A stretch of 64,000 nt of DNA, from positions 2,865,501-2,929,500 of the forward strand of contig NZ_UGOX01000001.1 in NCBI RefSeq assembly GCF_900461555.1, given 5' to 3'. A model generated the notes under the pieces. That model was not told the DNA's origin and made no database searches. It worked only from the letters and a program-made list of their open reading frames with translations. Source of the stretch: Legionella quinlivanii (GTDB lineage: Bacteria; Pseudomonadota; Gammaproteobacteria; Legionellales; Legionellaceae). Positions 1 to 7,550 of the stretch are shown here, piece after piece. Every line of letters begins with the position of its first letter. The first letter of the stretch is position 1. The translations under genes were made by a program, and so were the position numbers.

Positions 1-234
1 GCCCAGAGCCAGCACCGCCGAGTTGAATACGCTAAACATCGTCCCCATAATCTGGCTGCCGGTGCCATGCAGCACACCATCGACTATTCCAAAAATATTA
101 CCCAGAAAAACAACCGAATAATCACTGGGCGGAGGAGCAAAACTGATAGAACTGCTTCCGCCGCTGGCACTGTCTTGTGCAAGGGCTAACAGGGGAAAGA
201 ATGCAGAAAGCAAACCCAATACTATTTTATTCAT
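1..234 (-). CDS. dotA: DotA, Dot/Icm type IVB secretion protein (N-terminal part only)
   Basis: The minus strand is open from an ATG at 234 to the window edge, so only the first 78 residues are visible. They begin with a signal peptide (MNKIVLGLLSAFFPLLALA, then QDSA) followed by the very typical DotA segment DYSVVFLGNIFGIVDGVLHG. DotA is a large polytopic inner-membrane protein of the Dot/Icm secretion system, released to the medium in L. pneumophila, and required for effector translocation. The start overlaps the end of icmV by eight bases, so the two are likely translationally coupled. Identification rests on the N-terminus plus the icmV/icmW/icmX context and is firm. Confidence 0.95.
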   Translation of the reverse strand, partial: MNKIVLGLLSAFFPLLALAQDSASGGSSSISFAPPPSDYSVVFLGNIFGIVDGVLHGTGSQIMGTMFSVFNSAVLALG

Positions 235-685
235 GTTTTTCACCTAACAGACCCTGCCGATACCATTCCTTAATAGAAACTCCCAGTTTACGATGTTTAA
301 TCTGGTAATACCAAAAGTGATAGCGAAAAGATAAAGCAAGCGCGATGAACATCACCACAATGCTCAGTAAAATAGATCTCCAGGTACCGTATAAAACATG
401 GTAGCCGGTATATCCAAGCATGAATATGGCAATCAGCACCATCAAAATACTTAAGCGATATAATCCTTTCTGGCGGGCAAGCAATTCGGCGTCATCGAGA
501 TGCAGTTCACGTACCGCTTGTTTAAAAGATTCACCCGTTGTGCTTTGCTGGGGAACAAACATTTTTTTAAACCCATTACCCAGATAAGCGGTAAAGGATT
601 TTAAACGATCGTAGTCTACCCAATAACGAATATTGAAGATACTTCTGATAATCGTACCTATCCGCGAGTCACTTACTTTTTTCAT
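227..685 (-). CDS. icmV: IcmV, Dot/Icm secretion system inner-membrane protein
   Basis: A 152-residue protein with the usual IcmV length. Two hydrophobic segments, about residues 78-97 and 104-122, predict a two-span inner-membrane protein with a basic N-terminal part and a short C-terminal tail. IcmV is a Dot/Icm component needed for intracellular growth; its precise role in the machine is unclear. It is transcribed with dotA, overlapping it by eight bases, and diverges from icmW across a 106-base intergenic region. In L. pneumophila icmV and icmW are reported CpxR targets, and a GTAAA-N6-GTAAA direct repeat lies in this intergenic region. Confidence 0.95.
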   Translation of the reverse strand: MKKVSDSRIGTIIRSIFNIRYWVDYDRLKSFTAYLGNGFKKMFVPQQSTTGESFKQAVRELHLDDAELLARQKGLYRLSILMVLIAIFMLGYTGYHVLYGTWRSILLSIVVMFIALALSFRYHFWYYQIKHRKLGVSIKEWYRQGLLGEKHE

Positions 686-725
686 AAAATTTACTTTCTA
701 TGTATTAGATTTTTCTACCACTTAC

Positions 726-788
726 TATACTATAGTAGTTACATAGCCCCCAGTCTATCAATTAGTTTGACAGTAAAAAAAGAGTAAA
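726..788. promoter_or_regulatory. Divergent icmV/icmW promoter region with possible CpxR box
   Basis: Between the two starts the sequence holds a small palindrome ACTATAGT (729-736) that gives a -10-like hexamer on each strand: TATACT at 726-731 for icmW and TATAGT at 734-729 for icmV. GTAAA at 773-777 and again at 784-788, separated by six bases, matches the enterobacterial CpxR box (GTAAA, 4-8 bases, GTAAA). It ends only three bases before the icmW start, so it is better placed to act on icmV than on icmW. CpxR control of these genes is known in L. pneumophila; the exact site here is inference. Confidence 0.45.
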
Positions 789-791
789 TGT

Positions 792-1247
792 ATGCCTGAT
801 CTAAGTCATGAAGCTTCAGCCCAATATTGGTTTGAATATGTGGATCCAATGATCTACCGCGTAATTACCTTTATGGAAAGCGTGGAAGACTGGACAATGG
901 ATGGAAATCCGGAATTGGAAGCGGCTATTAAAAAGCTCGGTGAAGAGCTTGATGACATCGATAAAGTCGATATGGGAATGCTGGGCCAGGAGGATGCTTT
1001 CATTCGATTGGCAGGAAATATCAAGTCAGGACGCGGCCTTAGACTTTTACAAGCCATTGATACTGTACATCCAGGCAGTGCATCGCGTATTCTGATCCAT
1101 GCGGAAGAAACCAGTCTGGGCAGCCATGATCCGGCCGGGTTCTTTCTGAAAAGAAATATTACATTTGAACGCCTGCGTCTGCTGGGACGCGTTTTTTCAG
1201 AATATCGCTTAAAACTTGTTGCTCGTGCTCTTGAAGGGGAAGAATAA
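792..1247 (+). CDS. icmW: IcmW, type IV coupling-complex adaptor
   Basis: A 151-residue acidic cytoplasmic protein, the exact family length, with the very conserved IcmW core (QYWFEY, PMIYRVITFMESVEDW, KSGRGLRLLQAIDTVHPGSA). IcmW pairs with IcmS as a chaperone-like adaptor that binds many effectors and docks them on the DotL coupling complex. No signal peptide or membrane segment is present. The stop codon TAA abuts the ATG of icmX, so the two are co-translated. The Shine-Dalgarno is weak and overlaps the second half of the possible CpxR repeat. Confidence 0.97.
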   Translation: MPDLSHEASAQYWFEYVDPMIYRVITFMESVEDWTMDGNPELEAAIKKLGEELDDIDKVDMGMLGQEDAFIRLAGNIKSGRGLRLLQAIDTVHPGSASRILIHAEETSLGSHDPAGFFLKRNITFERLRLLGRVFSEYRLKLVARALEGEE

Positions 1248-2642
1248 ATGCTATTGAAACTGAAACAGACTGTACCCGTTTTGCTTTTACTCTGTTCATC
1301 GACTGCTATGGCTGATCCAACAGGAGGCCTGGATGATGCCGGTGGCGGCGGCCAAAGTGATTTGCCTACCTATCTGCAAAATCTTGGAAAGTATTTTGGT
1401 TATGACATTACCCAGTATTGTACAACCGGAGGAACTTGCAGTCAGGGCGGGGGCGGCTCGGATACTTTCAGTAATTTGCTGATCAACTCTCAAAATAATT
1501 TAGCTCCTCAATTATCCAGCTATTACAGCTTTCTCGGCGCTTTGCTTTCACCAGGCGCATCCAGCAATGGCAGTAGTGGACAAGGCGCTCCCATTGTGAA
1601 CGGCGGTTCACAGGGCAACAGCACTATTAACAGTCTGGCTGCAACTACTTTTCCTTCCTATGGCAGCACCTCAGGAAGCGGCGTCAGTGCCTCCGCTCTG
1701 ATTGATCAGACAGCCAATAAGCAATATATGTCAGATCCGGTCAGCCAGGCAGTTTTTAATATTCTGACAACCCCTAACAGCAGTTATTGTGTTAACAATG
1801 ACGGTTCCTGGAAGCAGCAATGTAAATATCTGTATCGTAGCCTGGTAATGTCAAACGTGATAGGCACCCTGCCCTCAACCGATGATTTTTTTAACAGCTC
1901 TTATACGCAGGGGCTTGTTTCACAATTAAACAGCAACGCCCTGCTTTCTCCAATGCTGTTCAGCACGAATTCTGGCGGTCAGACAACAACTTCTTCCCCG
2001 CTGGTCTCCGATGATTCACAGAACCAGGGTTTAACGGCCAATAATCAGGTACAAGAAGCCGCCAACTTTATTCGCTATGCCAGCGGACAGGTTAATCCGG
2101 TCGCTCTGCCAGATAGAAATACCTACGATTCACTTTATAATAAGGCTTTGAATCTGAGTAAAAATACAGAAGCCTCGGATCAGATTCAGGCTCAGACTAC
2201 ACTAACCGATTATCTCACTCGTCTTCGCACTTACGCGGCGCAAGTGTCGGTAGGAATTGGTAATCTGTATTATATTTTGTCCAAACGCATGCCGCAAAAT
2301 CTTAGTGGGACCTCAGGTAACACGACCAGTCAGGCCTTAAGTGAATATACAATGGCCACCTGGCGATTGTTTAACAGCAATCAAAGCAGCAGCGGCGGAC
2401 AAACTCAGCAACAATGGGTGGAGCAAATCAATACCGCTAACTCAGCCACAGTGCAAAAAGAAATTGCGGTTTTACTTGCCGAGATTAACTACCAAATGTA
2501 TTTAAGCAGACAGCAGCAAGAGCGTCTTTTGTTAACAGAAACTATTCTGCTATTGCAAAATTCACACGCTGCAGAACCCGATGCAGGTCTGGCTGCAGGC
2601 AGTAATAACTCTGATTATCAAAATCCGGCATCTTCTTCATAA
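1248..2642 (+). CDS. icmX: IcmX, secreted/periplasmic Dot/Icm protein
   Basis: A 464-residue protein with a signal peptide (about residues 1-22, ending TAMA before DPTGG) and a long stretch rich in Ser, Gly, Asn and Gln. Four Cys pairs are visible (for example YCTTGGTCSQ). IcmX is needed for intracellular growth and pore formation in L. pneumophila and a processed form is released to the medium. It starts directly on the icmW stop codon. The low-complexity Ser/Asn/Gly region fits an exported, weakly structured protein. A hairpin terminator follows immediately. Confidence 0.93.
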   Translation: MLLKLKQTVPVLLLLCSSTAMADPTGGLDDAGGGGQSDLPTYLQNLGKYFGYDITQYCTTGGTCSQGGGGSDTFSNLLINSQNNLAPQLSSYYSFLGALLSPGASSNGSSGQGAPIVNGGSQGNSTINSLAATTFPSYGSTSGSGVSASALIDQTANKQYMSDPVSQAVFNILTTPNSSYCVNNDGSWKQQCKYLYRSLVMSNVIGTLPSTDDFFNSSYTQGLVSQLNSNALLSPMLFSTNSGGQTTTSSPLVSDDSQNQGLTANNQVQEAANFIRYASGQVNPVALPDRNTYDSLYNKALNLSKNTEASDQIQAQTTLTDYLTRLRTYAAQVSVGIGNLYYILSKRMPQNLSGTSGNTTSQALSEYTMATWRLFNSNQSSSGGQTQQQWVEQINTANSATVQKEIAVLLAEINYQMYLSRQQQERLLLTETILLLQNSHAAEPDAGLAAGSNNSDYQNPASSS

Positions 2643-2654
2643 AATGTCGTTCTA

Positions 2655-2690
2655 TGGCGTGTCTCTGGACACGCCAGTTAATTCCTTTTA
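2655..2690 (+). terminator. Intrinsic terminator after icmX
   Basis: A perfect 9-bp stem (TGGCGTGTC / GACACGCCA, 2655-2663 and 2668-2676) with the four-base loop TCTG begins 13 bases after the icmX stop and is followed by a T-rich tract. It ends the icmWX unit. Confidence 0.8.
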
Positions 2691-2721
2691 CCTTTCAGTC
2701 TGGTAGCTGATTTTGGATTTA

Positions 2722-3216
2722 CTAATTACTAAGCGGCGGCTTTATTCGGGTGAATATTTCATCAATTAATTGATACACCACAGTTTTCTTCTCTTGCCAT
2801 TTATCCACTACATTGTTTTGCAGTGCTTCACAGTTATCAGACAGCCAGGAACCATATTTGACCAATAAAAGAGCACCATTTGCAGTGAGGCAACTACCCA
2901 CTTCTTTTTGAATCTTTGCATCGCAGAGATCACCATCACTATAACAGCTAAGAATTAACAGTTTACTCATATTCTGCCAATCTGAAGGCGGTTCAACGCC
3001 CAGAAACTGCTTATTAATCAGCTTCGGTAATTCCTGGTCCATCACCCAGTTAATATCAGAGGATTTTAAGTTTAATGGACAGGATAGCTGTTTAGTGTAT
3101 TGCTTTAAATCCTTTCCTATACCGGAAAGCTGATGAGCATCAATACACTGTTTGGCCAAGAGTGAGCTAGAATATACACTCAGCAGTGACAATAACAGGA
3201 TCGAATATCTTTTCAT
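2722..3216 (-). CDS. Exported hypothetical protein
   Basis: I do not recognise this 164-residue protein. It has a clear signal peptide (basic MKR, hydrophobic core, cleavage near LLAKQ) and seven cysteines after it, including CYSDGDLC, suggesting an oxidised periplasmic or secreted protein. The start is well supported by a strong Shine-Dalgarno (AAGGAGG) seven to eight bases upstream. It converges with icmX and is monocistronic as far as the sequence shows. Its place beside the Dot/Icm cluster does not prove a link to secretion. Confidence 0.75.
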   Translation of the reverse strand: MKRYSILLLSLLSVYSSSLLAKQCIDAHQLSGIGKDLKQYTKQLSCPLNLKSSDINWVMDQELPKLINKQFLGVEPPSDWQNMSKLLILSCYSDGDLCDAKIQKEVGSCLTANGALLLVKYGSWLSDNCEALQNNVVDKWQEKKTVVYQLIDEIFTRIKPPLSN

Positions 3217-3305
3217 AATTCCTCCTTAACAAAGATTCATTATAACTTGATAAGACTGATATTGCTTATTTAACCAGTCTTGCATGTTTAGCCGGATGAA
3301 TCGTT

Positions 3306-3458
3306 TTATTCAAACACAAGACCCGCTATGGCAATCGAAATAATCAACAAAGGCGCTATTGAAAATATGGTGTAATAGGATAATGCTGCAGACAAAGTAG
3401 CCACTTTGTCTGCATTCCAATTATCCCATACTTTTTTTAATATTTTTCTGAAGTCCAT
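3306..3458 (-). pseudogene. Truncated YihY/BrkB-family membrane protein (N-terminal fragment)
   Basis: A 50-codon open frame on the minus strand starts with MDFRKILKKVWDNW and runs into LSAALSYYTIFSIAPLL, then a hydrophobic stretch ending AIAGLVFE before a TAA. This is the conserved N-terminus and first membrane span of the YihY/BrkB (UPF0761) family, whose members are about 280-420 residues, so about 85% is missing. No further family sequence is recognisable downstream of the stop before the secreted hypothetical gene. It comes from a different paralogue than the intact YihY gene at 43113-44372, which has a different N-terminus. Expression of the fragment is unlikely to be functional. Confidence 0.75.
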
Positions 3459-3487
3459 TTTCACTAGGATTGCTCCCTGGTTTAAAA

Positions 3488-3622
3488 ATCAACCCTCACC
3501 CTAACCCTCTCCCAGCTTGGGAGAGGGGATTTTTTTTCTTAAATCCTCTCTCCCCTCAGGGGAGAGAGTTAGAGAGAGGGGTTAAAATTCACCCTAACCT
3601 CTCCCAGTTTGAGAGAGAGGAC
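3488..3622. repeat. Dispersed palindromic repeat cluster, copy 1
   Basis: Two different palindromes lie side by side. Unit A has a 10-bp stem CCCTCTCCCA / TGGGAGAGGG (3505-3514, 3518-3527) preceded by an ACCCTCACCCTAA lead and followed by a T-run. Unit B has a 10-bp stem CTCTCTCCCC / GGGGAGAGAG (3546-3555, 3559-3568). A degenerate third unit A-like copy follows near 3600-3622. The same two units recur at 37852-37934 and 48571-48660. The unit A hairpin followed by T8 could also work as a plus-strand terminator. Confidence 0.85.
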
Positions 3623-3663
3623 TTCCACTTAGTCTAGTAGAGTGTGGTCTTTTACGCAGCTAA

Positions 3664-5163
3664 CTAACGCCCCGCAAAAGAATGTTTAGGCTCTGGCCGA
3701 ACTGCAGCATTAACGGGCTGAGGACGAATTGGGCCACCAAAAAATCTCGCTCCCTGATTTAGAAGGTTCATCGTTTCCTGTGGAACTATTGAACCCGGTT
3801 TTAACCCATTCAGCGCCGTTTGCAAGGGCAGGTCTTTAACCTGCGCTGCTTTTGCTGTTGCTTTAAGGCTATCAATAACCTGAGGGGTGGGCTGCAATTT
3901 CATTAGTTTAAGCATGTGAACATAGCTTGCCTTCATTTCCTCCTGAAAAGCAGGCTGAGGCCTTGGGATGTAATTATGGGATGTATAGGCAGCGACTCTC
4001 TCCCTGGCAAATAATTTGGCGTCATGAATATCAATCAGTGCTTTACTGAATTTCGCAACATCTTCAAGCACGTGTAACCGCTTTTCTTCAGCCACATTCC
4101 TTCTTTTTTCCAGCCGGCTCATATCCTGAGCCTGCTTCATCAATAACAATTGCTGAGTTCCCAGCATATCGCGATGCTGATGCAATCCAATTTTATGGGC
4201 TCGATCTATTAAATGAGGCGTCCTGACTGGACGATTGGTAAGCTCATTTTCATGCTCGAAGAGATAAATGTGCTGGTCTTGCATACGCAATTGATAATGA
4301 GACGGCACGAAGAAAGCAGCCTGTCTGAAATCAATGACTTTGTTACCAGAAGCGTCATACATCCGTTTTTCATTTTTAAGAACGCCCAGTATATTCTCTA
4401 ACTGCTGTCTGTGTATTTCAGCCGCTTGCTGATGAATGCGTTTTCCCACTAATTTATTCTGGGGAACTGGATTAAAGGTCTCCAGTCGTTGATTAATTAG
4501 CTGTATACTCTGTTCAGGATTGGATTGCTGATAAATAGTTTCCAGATAGGCATCGTGTTCATTAAGCAAGGCCTGCAGACTATTGTATTTCTGCGTCAGT
4601 TTAAGCTGTTTGCGATCAATTTCCGCAATTTCTTCCTCAACTCTCTCAGCAGCGAGGAGGCTATGTTGCAATGCAATATGAATGATCTCTTCCGATATTT
4701 CATAACCCTCGAGCATTAGCTCCCATTCTCTGCCAGCAGGTAATTCCAATTTAATCGTTTCCTGATCCTGAACTACTTTGTTACGTGCTAAATCTTTCTG
4801 TATTTGTCTATCAAGTTCTGCGTTATATTCTTTTCGCGCTTTTGCTTTTTTGGCAGAGAGCTGCATTAAAAGATAGGCTAAAGCGCGGTGAGCCTTGATT
4901 AAATCATCTTGCGCCTTTAAGCGCATGGCGTCCATGATAGCTTCATGAGCAGCGATTTCCTTGTAAATTCTGACTTTTACTTCTTTGCCTTCAGGAGATT
5001 CCAGGAACTCATGAACATGCTGGGCAGTTTTTAGACCATATAATCCCAACACTCGTTTCACATCACTTCCGGGAACACGGTGTGCTTTCTCATCTTCTTG
5101 AAGATGGTCAAAGGAATGTAGCCATTGGCTGATAGTCTCAGGAGAAGATGAAAGAGAAGGCAT
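3664..5163 (-). CDS. Coiled-coil rich hypothetical protein, possible Dot/Icm effector
   Basis: A 499-residue hydrophilic protein with no signal peptide or membrane span. Long charged helical stretches rich in Glu, Lys, Gln and Leu (about residues 85-125, 175-235, 245-285 and 340-400) predict coiled coils; the last 40 residues are Pro-rich and probably disordered. I do not recognise a catalytic domain. Large coiled-coil proteins without homologues outside the genus are common among Legionella effectors, but no translocation signal can be proven here. A TTAATAT motif on the minus strand (5270-5264), about 100 bases upstream, resembles one half of a PmrA box; this is weak. It follows the glycosyltransferase gene by 125 bases and probably has its own promoter. 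Confidence 0.7.
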   Translation of the reverse strand: MPSLSSSPETISQWLHSFDHLQEDEKAHRVPGSDVKRVLGLYGLKTAQHVHEFLESPEGKEVKVRIYKEIAAHEAIMDAMRLKAQDDLIKAHRALAYLLMQLSAKKAKARKEYNAELDRQIQKDLARNKVVQDQETIKLELPAGREWELMLEGYEISEEIIHIALQHSLLAAERVEEEIAEIDRKQLKLTQKYNSLQALLNEHDAYLETIYQQSNPEQSIQLINQRLETFNPVPQNKLVGKRIHQQAAEIHRQQLENILGVLKNEKRMYDASGNKVIDFRQAAFFVPSHYQLRMQDQHIYLFEHENELTNRPVRTPHLIDRAHKIGLHQHRDMLGTQQLLLMKQAQDMSRLEKRRNVAEEKRLHVLEDVAKFSKALIDIHDAKLFARERVAAYTSHNYIPRPQPAFQEEMKASYVHMLKLMKLQPTPQVIDSLKATAKAAQVKDLPLQTALNGLKPGSIVPQETMNLLNQGARFFGGPIRPQPVNAAVRPEPKHSFAGR

Positions 5164-5288
5164 CCAGAACCCCGCTTTGTATAGGAATGAGTAATATTGC
5201 TAATTTTATACTTTTTGGAGTTTTTATGCAATTCAGCTCGAAACCAATTTAGACACAATGATCATATTAAAAGCATTTCAATCGAATA

Positions 5289-6356
5289 TTAGCTCGTTAA
5301 TGCATCAACCATGCTAACATCACTGCCTTTTAGAGCAGCGGACTGAAACACCTCATCCAATCTTTTAATAACTGCCTCCACTGTAATCAGCTTCATGGTA
5401 TCTGGCCCGTGGGCATGCGTTCCCCAGACATTTTCGCTGGCTGACTTGTTCAAAACGGAAGTAACCGCTTCTGGATAACAATCTACTGCCAAATGACGAA
5501 AAGTATAGGGTCCTGAAACATCTGCACTGGTCACCGCATGTAAAGCGATCACCGGCGTACCTACAGCTGCAGCCATATGAGAAGGCCCTGTATCCGGGCA
5601 AAGCAGCAAATTGGCTTTACTAATTACGGCAAGAAGCTGCCTGGGCTTTGTTTTACCGACCAGGTCGACACAATCAGCTTCCTGTAAAATCTGATCTGCC
5701 AGATTCCTGTCGTAGGCTCCTGGTCCACCGGTCAGGACTACCTGAGCATTCCATTTATGTTGTGCGTACCGAATAATTGTAACGTAGCGCTCAACCAGCC
5801 AGCTTCGCTCCGGTTTACTGGCAGCAGGATTGACCAATAGCAGAGGCCCTTGTTTCGGTAAATGATCCTCAGCCCATCCATAGTCCGCTGCTGCAATTGG
5901 CAAATCCCAACGCAAAGCTGACTCAGGAATGTCCAGCACATCTGCAAATTTTAAGAATCCGTCCAGAGTATGATCATTTCCAGGCGCAATCGATTCCCTG
6001 ACAAACCAGGCATGGCCATCTTTGGCACGCAAAGCGTCATAACCAATTTTACGTTTTGCTTTGATTAAAGGATAAAGCAAATTAGCGCGAAAACTTGCCT
6101 GGGGCGCCAGCAAGACATCAAAACTTCTACCCCGCATTTGCTTGTAAAAACGCCAATAATCGGCAATAGAGTCGGGTTTATTGATGACAAGGAATTCCAC
6201 ACCATCCATTCCCTCAACCAAATCATAAGCTGGACGGGAAATAACCCAGGTAATGGACACATTCGGTAAGCTGTCCTGCAGACGTCTGACCAGAGGCACC
6301 AGCATTAATACATCGCCTAAAGCAGACAGGCGAACAATACATATCGATTTAATCAT
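5289..6356 (-). CDS. Heptosyltransferase-family (GT9) LPS glycosyltransferase
   Basis: The 355-residue protein from MIKSICIVRLSALGDVL has the GT9/RfaF-RfaC layout: an N-terminal Rossmann half opening with the RLSALGD loop, and a C-terminal half with LVNPAASKPERSW, the nucleotide-sugar site VVLTGGPG and CPDTGPSHMAAA. The family moves ADP-heptose onto the lipid A-inner core at the inner membrane face. An upstream in-frame ATG (6473) would add 39 residues that overlap the zinc-ribbon gene and match nothing, so I chose 6356. L. pneumophila inner core has been reported to lack heptose, so the sugar moved here is uncertain. It follows the zinc-ribbon gene by 19 bases. Confidence 0.85.
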   Translation of the reverse strand: MIKSICIVRLSALGDVLMLVPLVRRLQDSLPNVSITWVISRPAYDLVEGMDGVEFLVINKPDSIADYWRFYKQMRGRSFDVLLAPQASFRANLLYPLIKAKRKIGYDALRAKDGHAWFVRESIAPGNDHTLDGFLKFADVLDIPESALRWDLPIAAADYGWAEDHLPKQGPLLLVNPAASKPERSWLVERYVTIIRYAQHKWNAQVVLTGGPGAYDRNLADQILQEADCVDLVGKTKPRQLLAVISKANLLLCPDTGPSHMAAAVGTPVIALHAVTSADVSGPYTFRHLAVDCYPEAVTSVLNKSASENVWGTHAHGPDTMKLITVEAVIKRLDEVFQSAALKGSDVSMVDALTS

Positions 6357-6375
6357 GCAGCAGCCGGAAATTGAA

Positions 6376-6576
6376 TTATGCAGATTCATTTTGCAATACA
6401 AAGATGGAGCCGCAGTAAGGACATACTTCCTTGCCTGTTTTCTCGATAGGCAGATATACCTTGGGATGAGCATTCCACAGTATCATTTCATGGGTAGGAC
6501 AACTTAAAGGCAAATCTTCAGGATGAACGATATAAATTTTTTCAGTACTTGCCGGAATATTGCTAGTATCAGACAT
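6376..6576 (-). CDS. Small zinc-ribbon protein (zf-CHCC type)
   Basis: A 66-residue protein ending in GKEVCPYCGSIFVL, with an upstream CPTHEM that supplies the other Cys and His ligands. This is the short COG4391-like zinc-finger family, related to the zinc-binding tail of complex I subunit NDUFS6; its bacterial role is unclear. Four residues of a longer frame precede the chosen ATG, which is preferred because GGAG sits six bases before it. The gene lies between miaA and the GT9 gene; an association of this family with LPS glycosyltransferase genes is common. Confidence 0.8.
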   Translation of the reverse strand: MSDTSNIPASTEKIYIVHPEDLPLSCPTHEMILWNAHPKVYLPIEKTGKEVCPYCGSIFVLQNESA

Positions 6577-6614
6577 GAAATTCTCCATTAATCACACTGG
6601 GGTAAATAAGTTAA

Positions 6615-7550
6615 TCAGGAATTATCCATTATTTTATGAATGTTGGCTATGACCTTCTGCATGGTATTACTTTCTTCAGGCGGAAAATAATCTATTTGCG
6701 CCCAGCTTCTCAGCCAAGTGAGCTGCCGTTTGGCGAGCTGCCGGGTTGCAGCAATTCCTTTCATGCGAAACTCCTCAAATGAGGAGTATTCTCCGGCCAG
6801 ATAGCCCAGGGCCTGACGATACCCGACACAACGCATTGAGGGATAATCCATTGTTAAAGACCATTTATTTTGTAATTGCTTCACTTCATCCAGAAAACCC
6901 TGATCCAGCATAAGGTCAAAACGCATTGCAATCCGTTCATGTAACCATGCTCGATTATCAGGAAAAAGACCCCAATTGATAAACGAAAACTGATGTTTTT
7001 TATCCTGTTGCTGCAAAAATGCTGATAAGGGTTTTCCCGTTGTGTAATAAACTTCCAGAGCGCGCTGAATCCGCTGGCTGTCATTGGCATGGATGCGTGA
7101 GGCAGAGAAGGCATCAACAGTCAATAACTCTGAGTACAGCGGCTCTAATCCCTCGCTTGCAATGCGTTGAGATAATTCGCTGCGTACACTGACATCAGCA
7201 ACAGGAAGTTCCGAAAGCCCTTTCTGAAGCGCATTGAAATACATCATCGTTCCGCCCACCAGCAAAGGCCAGTTACCGCTTGCCCGTATCGCATTAATAA
7301 GCGGTATTACATCGTCACAAAATCGAGCGGCGGAGTAGCTTTCATTGGGATTGAGAATATCAATTAAATGGTGAGGCGCTCCGGCAAGTTCGTTCTCGTC
7401 AGGCTTTGCTGTGCCAATGTTCATCTCACGATAAATCATTGCAGAATCCACACTGATAATTTCAAATGGAAATTGCTGAACCAGCTGACTGGCTAAAGCA
7501 GTTTTACCGGAGGCGGTTGGCCCCATAAGACAGAACACCTGATTATGCAT
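6615..7550 (-). CDS. miaA: tRNA dimethylallyltransferase MiaA
   Basis: 311 residues, the normal length. The N-terminal P-loop GPTASGKTAL (about residues 10-19), DSAMIYREMNIGTAKP and the AHHLIDI region are the family signatures. MiaA transfers the dimethylallyl group of DMAPP to A37 of tRNAs reading UNN codons. It overlaps the end of mutL by eight bases, as expected for translational coupling. In many gammaproteobacteria hfq follows miaA, but here the next gene is the zinc-ribbon protein. Confidence 0.97.
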   Translation of the reverse strand: MHNQVFCLMGPTASGKTALASQLVQQFPFEIISVDSAMIYREMNIGTAKPDENELAGAPHHLIDILNPNESYSAARFCDDVIPLINAIRASGNWPLLVGGTMMYFNALQKGLSELPVADVSVRSELSQRIASEGLEPLYSELLTVDAFSASRIHANDSQRIQRALEVYYTTGKPLSAFLQQQDKKHQFSFINWGLFPDNRAWLHERIAMRFDLMLDQGFLDEVKQLQNKWSLTMDYPSMRCVGYRQALGYLAGEYSSFEEFRMKGIAATRQLAKRQLTWLRSWAQIDYFPPEESNTMQKVIANIHKIMDNS

